This document shows positions 1-12,000 of a stretch of 64,000 nucleotides of DNA, in pieces. Every line of letters starts with the position of its first letter. Within the stretch, counting starts at the first letter, position 1. Under the pieces are notes generated by a model, which was not told the origin of the DNA, searched no databases, and was given only the letters and a program-made list of their open reading frames with translations. A program made the position numbers and the translations under genes. Source of the stretch: Tubiluchus corallicola (lineage: Eukaryota; Priapulida; Priapulimorpha; Priapulimorphida; Tubiluchidae); assembly GCA_030141605.1 (NCBI GenBank), contig JAQGDQ010000007.1, forward strand, positions 607,173-671,172. The letters are read 5' to 3'.

Positions 1-3000
1 CTTGGATGCTGCAGTACTACCTTTACATTTTTGCTTTCTGACATCACATTAAATTTTATTGTATTGTAATATTCTCACCAAATTCTTTTTGCGAGTTAAA
101 TTTTTCCGAGTTTATAAACGCAAGAAAGATTATTTAGAATCAAACAAATGAAACTAATAAATTAAAAAAGCCAAAAATCATTTTAAATATTTTACTAAAC
201 GTGTAAAAGCTTTTTGCTCAATAATGCACGCACTTCCCACATAGTGACCGCATTCTTTCATTACAAGTCATACCTTGTCAAAGCTGAAATACTAATGCTT
301 AATGCTTAATGTACTTTAGAGGACATTTCACTTGATAGGGGGCAGCAGTTAACAACTACAAATTTCTTTCTTGAGTTTGCTTGCTCACAAATGATCACCC
401 AACTAAGAATCATGGATGTTAAATGACGTGATAATTATGTTATTCTAATTCTTCTCATTGAACGAAATATCTGTACATGTACTACCCATTGCTAAGCGAG
501 TCCAAATGACTGTGGGTCCTTGCTGTCTAGGCCTCCACCTACCATCAACTTAAAGATGCAAAACCTAAGATGAAAAGTTATGGATACCTCTGATCAGTTT
601 ACCACATTGGTTTTACCAGCAAAGGGTTAAACGCATTAGCGAGAGCCCTTTTCTTTTCTAACTCTTCCTGTACCACTGACACGATACCTGCATTCAGGAC
701 TTATAATACTTCTAACCTACTCAATAGACGCCTTGTTTCCCCTGCTGACAAAAAGCTCTGCTACTTCCGCTCCGTGTTTTGTCGTGATCACGGATAAATG
801 CTTTCTGCTAATCCCTAACCAAAACACACAGTAACAATGGCTTGGACCCGCTAGTTGAAATCATTCAACAAAATTCCCGGCTAAAGTTAAACTGTGTGAA
901 ACCGAGTCGATGATAAGTGAAGATGGCACTGTTATTAATACCCGAATGCACCTGTTGTTGTCGGGGGCTGCGCTAGATCATGGGTGTGGAGAAGATGTCA
1001 CTATAGAGTGTAAAGGGCGAAACCACGTCAAGTTATTGGGAAGAGGGTGTCATTATGTGGTTGTACTTGGTTTTATCGAGTAGATTTAGGTATCGTGGCG
1101 CTGGCTACTGGAAAACAGCATTATTATTTACACCCAATTACGCTGGTTGTTGTCTAAGGGAAAGCCAGTTCAAGGGTGTCATCGAGATTACAGTTGTTGG
1201 GTACAGACTGTAACTGTGCCTGGAAGATCAAGCGGGTCGTTAGGTGCGTCAGGGATGGGGTGTGGGCGAAGAAACAATAGTCCACATGAGTGTCTGTGCC
1301 ACAAACATTTTTGGCAATTTGACGTAATAATAACAGGAAACTGATTGCATTTTATTCAAAACAAAATGACGAAGTACCATTGTAAAAATAAACAGATGAA
1401 AAAACTCTGGCATTTGCAGTTTACAAATCATAATTTGGTGACATAATTATAGGGAACTACATATTGAAAACTAGATATACGTTATGCAGGCCTGTAATGG
1501 CTTTTCTTTACATGGCCTGAACCTGGCGCAGCAAAGGAACGCAGGACTTGTAATCCATTAAAGTTTTTGTTCAAATTTGAAAGATCAAGTGAAACATAGG
1601 CGTATACGTCATCTTAAATTTAATTCAGTTCAACCATTTTATAACAGATGCGGCGCCTTCTTCTGGCAGAAGTTGTAACCTATCATTGCCACTAAAGCGG
1701 ATCAAGAGAAAAACCGTCTGTGGAGTTGGGCTGACTATAACTTTTTGTTTTAAGTAAGGTTTCGTACCTATAACATCCAATTAATTTTCTCTGGGCAATG
1801 GCACATTGTTTCTTAAGGCGTAAGCTTATTATTAATTTTACATTTCTGATAATTCTATAGCACTAAAGTTGTGAAAAGTGAACTAATTACAGATCACGTT
1901 CTTCTGTCAAAGTATTTAAAAACCATTATCCCAGTTCTATGCAAACATTCGAGTATATTAAAGCTTGAATAAAGTAAAGTTCTATGCCACTCGATGTGGG
2001 AGTGTGTAAGAAATTTAAATTTCTCAGTTCTGTGATTCCAGATAGTAAATGTGATCAGACAAAGTAAGAAGCTGAAGTTCAATACACCTGCGTGACGTTA
2101 CACTACCATCAAGTGGGCATTGTACACCAGTCATCGTTGTTCTTATAATAATTACCAGTCGTATCCCGTCTTAAATCAGTCTCGTTATTAAAATGTCACC
2201 TCTCAAGCCTGAGCACAAAACTCTCTTTCACATAGTAAGGTGTCATTTTCCTACAACATCACGCCCCCTGGCAAGCCATATAATTTGTCACAATTTTTCC
2301 CAAATTAGAAAGCAGACGCCCCCTAGTTAGGAGCAGTTTCACAATGATTTGACTTGTGTTTAGTTGATCATTTGTGGAATCGCTGTTATTAACCCGTTAA
2401 AGTCACAAAAAATGCATTTTCCTTCGCAATATAGCAACTGTATTTTGAATTTGGCCGCTTCTAAAGTTTCTAGGGTAACTCTTCTAACTTCAACACATCC
2501 AGGCAAACCAGGACTGTTTTCGGGAATTTTCGTTTCCAGCAAATATTCACTTTGCCATTTTCTAAATATTAGTTCTCAGAACTGTGTAGCGAACGGTTTT
2601 ATTGTAACTATATAAACGGTGGTTTAGTTCATTAACTAGATATAAAGATTCAAGTGCTTGTTTAGGGGAATTTTACTATGGGAGTTACAAGCGTGAGTAG
2701 ACTTCCACAAAGGTTAATACAGATTCAAACTTCCAAGACAAGAATATTTCTTATCTTTGAAAATTCCTCATAAAACAACAAGCAATACGAATACAAATGA
2801 TATGTTTTTTCTATACTAGCCAACAACAAAAATCTACTCTAATATCAGCACATTTGTCAATCGGTTACATTCATCTTACGTCATGATGCATCGTGAAAAC
2901 TTTAAGGATAAAACGTATTCTTACCTTGAATGATTTTCCACGTACACTTACCAAGTCATGTATTGCTGGCGCAGCTTTGCTAAACTACAAGGCCAATCTG

Positions 3001-6000
3001 TTTAGCATATTTTAATCCACTGTCTCAAGCAATTTAAATCTACCAATCGTAGATTTTTCTGTGCATTACTAACGAGTTACTTATTATTAGTTAATGACAG
3101 TAAGGCTAAGCTTCTAATTAACAGACTTTAACAACTTAAATAATAACAGCAATAAATATAATGATTGCATGAAAAACTGTTGCCTAATTGTCGTTTGTAA
3201 GACCCATTTGTTGAACTTACGTTTGATTAAGTGCATGATAATTGTTAAGTAGTTCAATATATCTGGTCAGTATTTAGAAGGTAATGAGTTCGAATCCCGG
3301 ATTATGATTTAGTTAGTGTGTTCTGGACTCTGATAATTGCAAAATTCTTAAATCACAGTGTTCCTCTAGCAATGGCGAATGAAAAAAGTCCAAAAGTATT
3401 CTTTCTTTGTTCTTTGCGAGAAAATCAAGCAAAACGCCCTACCGGCGCATGCTGAGCGAGTCTTTGTGGGATATTTATAGCTCATCAGAAGAAGGAGGAA
3501 ACCGTGCTATGCGTTGATGTAGGTCTCTTTTACAAAAGGCTTTACCAAGATGAAGAGTTGCAAGTTAATTTGGGGAAACGTATTTATGGATAATCCGCTG
3601 TTGAGGTTAGGTTTACTGCATGGAATTTTCTGTTCACTACGTAGGGTTAGCAAGTTCTTGATATAAACGGTTAACTGGCCGCGAAGGTTCAACTCTAACA
3701 AGTGGTTTTCACTGCTGAACACACGTATAATTTCACCTAATATCATAGCAATTTCTCTACGTCCATACCTGATTGATTTACCACCGTTATTACGTCTATA
3801 ATAATCATCTATACTTACCTGGTGTGGTATTATTTCAGTTCACTAACTGTTAAGTACCCAGGCTATTAATAGGTCTGATTGCTGGTTTGATTGTACAGAA
3901 TTTTTACAATTTTACTACAAAAACGGCTAGGATCGTTGTTAAAATAAAATTAAACACACACACAATTGCTTGAATTAGGTCATTTTAATAATTCATGAAG
4001 TACGGTAAGCTGAGGTCAGTCATTGGAATACGTAGGCTGTAGATACATTCCACAAATTGCGATTTCATCAAGTCTTGAGTAATTGTAAAATACAACTGGG
4101 AAAATTATTTCGTTCGGGTTATTGAATTACCAGACTTGTATGATTTTTCAAAAATTAAATATTGAAATAAGTATAATTTAAAACAGTCTTCAAATAGAGA
4201 AATTAACAAAAAATGTTAACACTAAACAGTTCTAACTGATTACCAATGGAATAAAGCCGCGAGTATCAAATTTTTGAAGCCAAACCTGATTGAAAGTTGT
4301 TACAAAGTTGGCAGTGGTGTGAGTGGCCTACAGTTAAACAGAGACTTTGAAATCACAAGCTTAACGCCATGATCATTACAGCGTACACCACACAACCGTC
4401 TGATCCAGAAATCCTTAATTCTATCCTAATAACTCGCCAACTAGTCTAGCATTTCATAGTGAGACATGGTTTTTCCTTGTCATATTACGTCTATTGTAGA
4501 CGTTGGGCAGGCAGAACTTTAAAATAAAAGATTAAGGCAGCCTTCAAGACAACTAGGCATGCTCAGCAATAATCCAGTTATGCCACTGGTTTGTCAGCAT
4601 AACTTCGAACATGTTTATTCGCACAAAAGTAATTATTTGCTTAATTTTCCGTACATAGTTGAAGAATAATCTGCGCTTGAAAACTTAGTCCAAATGGTTA
4701 ACCATTTATGGTTAATTATTATTTTCATTTTTTACACCAATCCACATATTATTATTAAAACTTCTACATATTATTATTAATTATTAAACAAACGAAAAAT
4801 TTGCCGTATATTACCCCATTACATGCTCCATTCTTTTTATGTTTTTTCACACGAAATTTTTTACTGCTTTACTGCATATTTTCTGTTTAAGTTAAACCTT
4901 TATGATGCTTCTTCTTTTTACCATTATGAACTGCTTCATTTTTTCCACCTCCAAATAACAACCATCTCAAACACTCTTCATCAGTTCCTTCATGCCAAAT
5001 CTTTATTTCTTATCTGCACATAAAATTCTCATCTTAAAATTACATGCCGCAGTTTCAATATCTTTGCCACATTTACAGTCTTTTTCTATACTGCTAGCTA
5101 GCACCATCTTGCGCTAGAAAATGGAAAACATTGCGCTTTAGACGATTGAATTAAAAATAAATGGCTTATTGGGTTTAAACGCTTTGATTTTCGAAATTTA
5201 ACTAAAGTTGATGTACTTTTAAAAATAATTTGTCAATGCAGGTCTTCGGCCACCCCACCCCTGCCCCGAAATTCAAAAATACTTGTTCTCATAATTGTTA
5301 TAAGCCTAATTATCAACCACCATCAAACATAACTCAATAAGAATTGACTTTAATTTTTTGCACGAGTGCAAAAACGTGCAAATATTAGCCTAGTGTAATT
5401 AGACCGGTAACTAATACTTAAATAACCCCTAACTCAAACTCCCTAACCGTCAGTATCATAATACAAAAGTTGCCTAACTACGTGCATAAAGACAATTAAT
5501 TGACTGTGTTTAGCGATGACTTTGTGTCAAATTGCTGTCGTAATTGAGTTTATATTATTTAGTTTTTGCCGGCTGTTTTAGCAAGTATTGAATTAAGGCA
5601 TAATTGCTTTATTTTCATTACCATTATAGGCTTAAGTGAATTTTGAACAGGTATAGAGTGTTTAGATAAGTTAAGTCTATGTGAGGCTTGTTGCTGGACA
5701 CAATACATTATTATTGTATTGCTGATCGACTGATTAAAGTAATGTAAAACTAAAAAGCAGCAACAGAATAACATCTAATTATCTGTAAAATTAATTAGTC
5801 TGTTAATTAGTATAACAAAGTGTGGTTTATTCTAACTGATTGTTGAATTTAATTGACTTATTGTTTATTGTTACTACAAAGCTTAAACAATTATTCTATG
5901 AAGTAATTCGTATACCTTTTTGTGCAGAACAAAACCTTGTATTCGATTAATTAGTCCGTTAGTCAGTCAGTTCATAAGCAACACACTGAGTGAGCCATAA

Positions 6001-7080
6001 CCAAACCGCACACAAGGAATATTAATTTAAATATGTGGCTTCACCGTCAATATAATTCTGGCCATATGTAAAAGTGGCTTTCTCACTTCATAGTTAAACA
6101 GATATCGTTGCCAGTCGAGGTATAAATGTTCTGATTTAGATTTGCGGTGGATAATTTTGTTGCTTCTAACTTTCCTATTTTCTCACGGGCTTGGTCTACC
6201 CACTTCCAGAGGAAGTGGCTTCATTGAATTCGGTTAGGTGTACCTGTCCGGTTTTTGGAGGACACGCTGTTGCTTTTGATATGATGGCGACAGGTTGTTC
6301 TGTGAAGACGTTAGATGTGGCAGAGCTAGTGAAGTTAAAGTAGTTCCATTCAGTGGTGCACAGTTAGATCTAATGATGGTTCTGGAATTGTAATTCCACA
6401 TTCCACTTTTGTGGTACGGTTTGGGGGGCAGACGCCAGGGTGAAAGAACTGTCTGATGATACGTAATACTGAGGTACGATCTAGCGTAATTTGGCGGAAC
6501 AAGTCTGTGGGTGATCGATAGTTTATTGAAGCAGGCGTTACTTGAAGTCAGAGACCATCCAGTGGTACTAAAACTCGGTCGTGATCTGTATGTTCCTGTC
6601 ATACCAGAACTGTTTTCATGTTCACTGCGCGAATATCATTCTTGGAGACGGTACCATGGTAATAGCGCCGCCCCTGTGTACATAGATATGCCCCACTAAC
6701 ATTTCTTTCTATGCTAATTACCCCTAATATGTGGATTACACTGACATCGTAATTTCGTTCAATATAGAAAATGTAATGACTTCTAGTGAAAGTAACTTTC
6801 CGAGTTTCCAAATGTTGAAAACGCTTATTTTTGTGTTAACGATACTATAATTGAAACGATTACCACTTTGACATATTTGATTTTTGCAATAATATTGTAT
6901 ACATTTGTTTCTTCTTTAATCACGAGGTTTTTTCTGTATATTTGCGTTTTGGCTAAATAAACATAATCAACATAATCAATAAACAATATCTGCACCCCGA
7001 CGAATCCCCCCGTATTCATACACATATTTAGTGAACAACTAAACAAATTAGTCTTTAGACTCGCGACACATTACACCATA
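1..7080. other. No gene recognised (intergenic)
   Basis: AT-rich sequence. The open frames are short and do not resemble a known family. The longest, on the minus strand at 6234-6602 (122 codons), has no recognisable domain or splice context. A box-B-like string lies near 3289-3300 without a convincing A box or cloverleaf. No transposon ends with target duplications were found by eye. Distal 3' sequence of the minus-strand gene at 9044-17630, or exons of unknown genes, could be hidden here. Confidence 0.5.
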
Positions 7081-7735
7081 TTTCTATGCTAATGCCATTG
7101 CTGGTGTTGTTGGTCAAATTAAGTTAACATGCCTATGCTGTTTTTGTTTCTCTGAGTAATTGGTCTTAACGTAAAGTTACTATGCATCTGTTAAGCTTGT
7201 TGATTAAGTTACGTGCATAGTTACTGATCCTGTTGGCCTAGTTACTATGCCCACATGGTCGTTAGTCTCACTTATCAAGTTACAGTGCATATTCTATTGT
7301 TGCTGACTTTGTTGGTCTGATTACTACCCCACACGCCAGATTCATCTTGTTGATCTATGCATATCCAATTGTTACTGATCTTATTGGGCTTGTTGCTATG
7401 CCAACATTGTTGCTCGTCCCGTTGATCAGGTTATCATACGCCTGGTTGCTATGCATACACGATCGTTGGTTAGGTTCCCCAAGGCACTACGTAAAAAATA
7501 TTATATTTATTGGTATTGATCTTACTGATGTGGTTGCTATGCCAACACGTCTGTTGACCTTGATGTCCAAGTTACTGTGCATATCTTATTGTTACTGATC
7601 TCATTGGCATGGTTGTCATGCCAACACAGTTGCTGGTCTCCATGTCCAAGTTACTATACGTACATTCTCTTATTACGGATCTTGTTAATCTGGCTCCTAT
7701 GTTCACACGATTGTTGGTTTCACCGAAGTAAGTAT
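7081..7735. repeat. Degenerate tandem repeat, unit about 75-90 bp
   Basis: Recurring phrases such as GTTACTATGC, TTACTGATCTTATTGG, GCCAACAC and AAGTTACTGTGCATAT return in the same order every 75 to 90 bases, with many substitutions and small indels, for roughly seven or eight units. This is an old, diverged minisatellite-like array. The short open frames across it on both strands are by-products of the repeat and show no domain. Confidence 0.55.
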
Positions 7736-7744
7736 TATGCAGTA

Positions 7745-7815
7745 TACATAATCTATGAGAGGGAGACAGAGTAAAAGAGAAAGAAGATGGAGACAGAGAA
7801 AAAGAGAAACAAGAA
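7745..7815. repeat. Purine-rich (GAGA/AGAA) low-complexity tract
   Basis: Almost uninterrupted run of purines on the plus strand, made of AGAGA and GGAGACAGAG variants. Simple-sequence tract with no coding character. Confidence 0.5.
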
Positions 7816-9043
7816 GACTGCAGTGTTTCAACTCGATCAGCAGCAGTGTTTAACCCTAATTCTATACATAGGTTGATTTTGACACCTCGAATAACAGGGA
7901 TTAGAGACAAACTACTTAAAATGCACTGATGCGTAGATAGAATTGTTCAGTTTGATATTATGATCAGCACTGCTATTGCCATAAAAACAGTAATCAAAAC
8001 ATTATGCAGCTTTACATAAAACACCTCCAAATGTCATAAGTGATACTAAACATAAAAACGAGAATTACTACAGTATAAGAAGTTTTTAGACAATTTAATC
8101 TGTAATCTGCATCTAAGCACAATAAGCAGTACCCATTGTTGCCAACATTTTACAATGTTATAAGGTTAAAAAAGCAAATAATAGTGAATCATTAACAAAC
8201 ACTTAGTGCAACCACTATTCCAAAATCTTCATTAGAACCAATTTTCTTCGCATGTAAGTTGGTTACAATAACAGAGTGCATATAAGACAATTTACACATG
8301 CCAATGATATCAGCCATCAATATTGTGTGTTTACGTAGTTATAAATATATGAATATTTATTTAATTAGCAATAATTACCTAACCAGGAAAAAGATTTGCT
8401 TCTTCATAAAAAAAATTAAATGCGTCAGTAACTGGTAGGTTACACAAGTATTAATTTAGTATTACCAGATGCAGCATCTGATTATTTATGTTTTGGTACC
8501 CCATTACCCACTTAAGGCAGAACAAATTTTTTTATTACTCTACATTTGGTAAAACCCTAACTCATCGATGCCCCAAATAAATTCACCAATACATAGTACA
8601 GTAACTGGCAATGACTAAATCTATGAGGGTACTTCACAACTGAAACGTACAATTAAAGAAGTATGCTATGTCACAGTTTACATAATGCCTGTTCAACATT
8701 TGCAATGCAAACTTGAACATTTTCGTCAGATAAGGCAAATTAAAACCCACTCATGACGACAAAATTCAAACAGTCTACAAATAGTTACTATACACAATAA
8801 TTCATTTACTAGTTTACATTTGAACAGTGTGTGGATAACAAATAGTTCATGCACTGATCAGGCAAGTCGTAAGTAACCTTCTGCTGGTCTTATGTCATCA
8901 AACATTTATCATAAATTATCGAGGTCGCAAGACATAATAAAAGACCGTATCTGCCAATAACACATTAACAAGTTTGACAATGGAAGGAGTTCGAACACCA
9001 TTCAGTTAAATGCTTTGCCATCTAAATGAGGAGGTGGGGTCAC
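7816..9043 (-). other. Probable 3' UTR and downstream flank of the TCF20-like gene
   Basis: Follows the TGA of the minus-strand gene (9044-9046). AATAAA polyadenylation hexamers on the minus strand (TTTATT on the plus strand) lie at 8531-8536 and 8356-8361, giving a 3' UTR of about 0.5 to 0.7 kb if either is used. No other coding signal seen. The exact 3' end cannot be told from sequence alone. Confidence 0.35.
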
Positions 9044-12000
9044 TCAAACGGGAGGATCTGGCTCTCTCTTTGCTCGTTTACCCTATAAATACAGAAAACT
9101 CAAGAAAATTAAACAATTATGTAAGCAATAAACAAAAACATGAAAAGCTTCATCAAAAACGACAAAACGTCTAAACAGCCATGTTTAAATTAGCGTCAAA
9201 TTTCATTTGAAAGCAAGTTGACAAAAGAATATTTCCAGTTTCTAGGCATAGTTAAACCAACAGTACTGAACCTAGGTAGACAACAAAAATTGGTTCAAGT
9301 TTTTTAAACTATAGCAGCTGATAAATCAGAATGTGATAAATTTCACTTATAACTGTAAATCTAAATTGCTGCAAAGCATCTGTAATGGTAAAATTTAATT
9401 TATGCTAAAAATAGTTACAGAAAATCTTTACAAAAACTACTAAATTTAGTTGCTATTCACTTTAAGTTTAAGCACTACACCCACCGCTGGCACTTTTCAT
9501 GGACATTACAGATATGTTTACAAATGCATTCAGAGGTACTGATGGTTAGTGCCTGCTATTAATAGTTAAAATGTCAAACTATAACCACATAAAATACTGA
9601 CCCTATGTTTCCGGCATTCAAGTGAAAAACTCTCCTTGTCCATGACACAATCTGTAAAAACATAAAACCGTTACTTAATACTAATTGTATTTCATTTATA
9701 TGCCAATGTTATTCCTTTCACATCAGACACAACATTCTATTGAAATTACACACAACTAGCTTTTATTTTGATCAAAGCTTTCCTGCACGACTGCAGTTTT
9801 TACAATTCCATTCACTTTAAAAGTAAGATAGTTGTTATTAATAAGGGTAATTTAAGCAAATTTTGCGAACATCAGTCAGTGTCAATGTTCCAACTGAATG
9901 ACAACTCAAGATTACTCAATGAACAATCAGCACAGTCTTTATTTTGAAATTTTAATGGCTTGCACTGTCCTGTACTTGTAGTTCACTCCATTTCTAATTA
10001 GATTCAGAAGTCAGTGAATCGAGAAACTCTATGCAAGTAACGGTATGCCAAATAAAGATTAGCAGGTTGGGTTTGGGCTCACAGCTTCTTATAATGGCAG
10101 CATGGACTGGAATTTAAAAGGTTTCTCAAACAAATTTTATTTTTATTCAATATGTCTCTGTCTCACCTCTTTGTCTGGCACAGTCATAGTGATACGTTTC
10201 TTCGCATTTTTTCCACACACATCCGATAGTTGCTCCGGTCTGCTTACAAACAGAGCAAGCCTGCAGAGTACAAAATAAACTCTCTACTTGCAATTTAACA
10301 AAAAGACAAAACAATAATCATATTAGAAAGTCTATATCTCTAGCTCTATGACACTACTTCATCCTAACAACCAAAAAACAAAAAAAAATCAACACAATAA
10401 TACCACCATGCATGTGACATTGAGGGACGAATTATAAATTTAATCCCAGACATGTACTTCACCCAAGCACAAAATATAACAGCATCTATCACTATTATTA
10501 ACATAGTGTTTATGAGCATTTATCTTTATAATACTTGCTCATTAACTTACCGGACATTTTTCTTACCAATTTGATCAGTTTTGGCTTTAGATACATGGTA
10601 CTTATACAACTATACAAAGAATGATAAAAGTAATAATACTGGTGAGGTTTCCAAGCTATTTGTTCCTCTGTTGTACATCTACAAACTTGTACTTCTTAAA
10701 CATCATGATTGTGTAAAGATTGTGTTTTTGTAACAATCATGCATTTTAAAAATGACGGCTCATGCATATGCATAAAAATGCACAAAGTTACATTTTGTTC
10801 GAAAGCACATAAACAGAATAATATAAACGCAAAAACTTGCCATCTGTTGTCCTTCAGTGACTGCTTCTCTTAAACCATGCACCCGATTTCCGACCAGGTA
10901 AATTCCAGGAGACCAAACTGCACAACTCTGATGTATCCAAACTTCAGAAAGGTCATTTAATAGTTGTCTTCTAGACTGTTCAGAATGTTTATGCTTTTTA
11001 CCAGTCTCAGAGTTTGTATTATCTACATTATATGGCCCAAAGAGCACACCGAGCGAGTTTTCTAAAGTCCGTTTACCACATAGTGCACAAAACCAGTTTT
11101 TCGTATCACGGTTATGAAGTTTAAAGTGTTTGCTGCCATGACGATGTTTTCTCGCAACACTGTCTTGATTTGAAATATTATTTACCACTTTTTCCGAGAC
11201 ACAAGTATCTCGATTACCGTACACTTTTACAAAAGGACCTCGACTGTTGTCGTCACGTGGTTTTCTCTTGTGCATGGCTTGGAGACGATCGACCACTTGC
11301 TTTCCTTCTTCATCACTCAGAGGTTCAAACCTCTTCTCTTTCTTTTTCTTTTTTCTCAACTGGCGAAATTGCTGCTGTGACATTTTGTCTTTTTTCGTCA
11401 TTACTTTCAGTTTTGCTGATTTTAACAGCTTTTTGGGTTTATCAAGCTTTGCTTTTTTTATGGTTACTTTAACTGGAGAAGCAGATGTCTCTTCTAACTT
11501 CCTTTTCTTTGCTTCGCGCTTCAATTTGGCTTCTTTTTTCTCTTCCGGTGTCATCTTGGGTCGGCCACGCCCATCCTTCTTTTTCACTTTAAGTTTGCTG
11601 GCCACTTGTTTATCAACTTCTTGATTTTCTTTATCGGGTATTACATCACCCTTTTCATCATCTACAATTGGTACTGCAGCAGCAACCGAATTGATTGTTT
11701 CGTCTATGTTCACTTTGGAGTCAACTTTTTCATCGTCTACAACTGGTACTGTAGCAGCAACCGAATTGATTGTTTCGTCTATGTTCACTTTGGAGTCAAC
11801 TTTTTTCTCACTATCTTCAGGAGCAGATGCACCAAGATTTTTCTCATCAACCACGCTAGGTTCTTGTTTTTCACTTGGCGTTTGTGTAGGCGGTTCACTA
11901 CCGGGTTTGCCTGTTTCTTGGGCAATTTTTTGCTCTGCTGTCTTTTGCAGAGATGCCAAACGTTCTCTTGATCTTTCACTCTCTGCCAAAAGCTTTGCCT

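Noticed and set aside
3278-3305. GAGTTCGAATCCCGG, a possible tRNA T-arm / B box
   Set aside because: No matching A box, acceptor stem or anticodon arm upstream, so neither a tRNA nor a definable SINE.
6234-6602. 122-codon minus-strand frame
   Set aside because: No recognisable domain, no flanking splice signals that extend it, composition unremarkable; could be chance.
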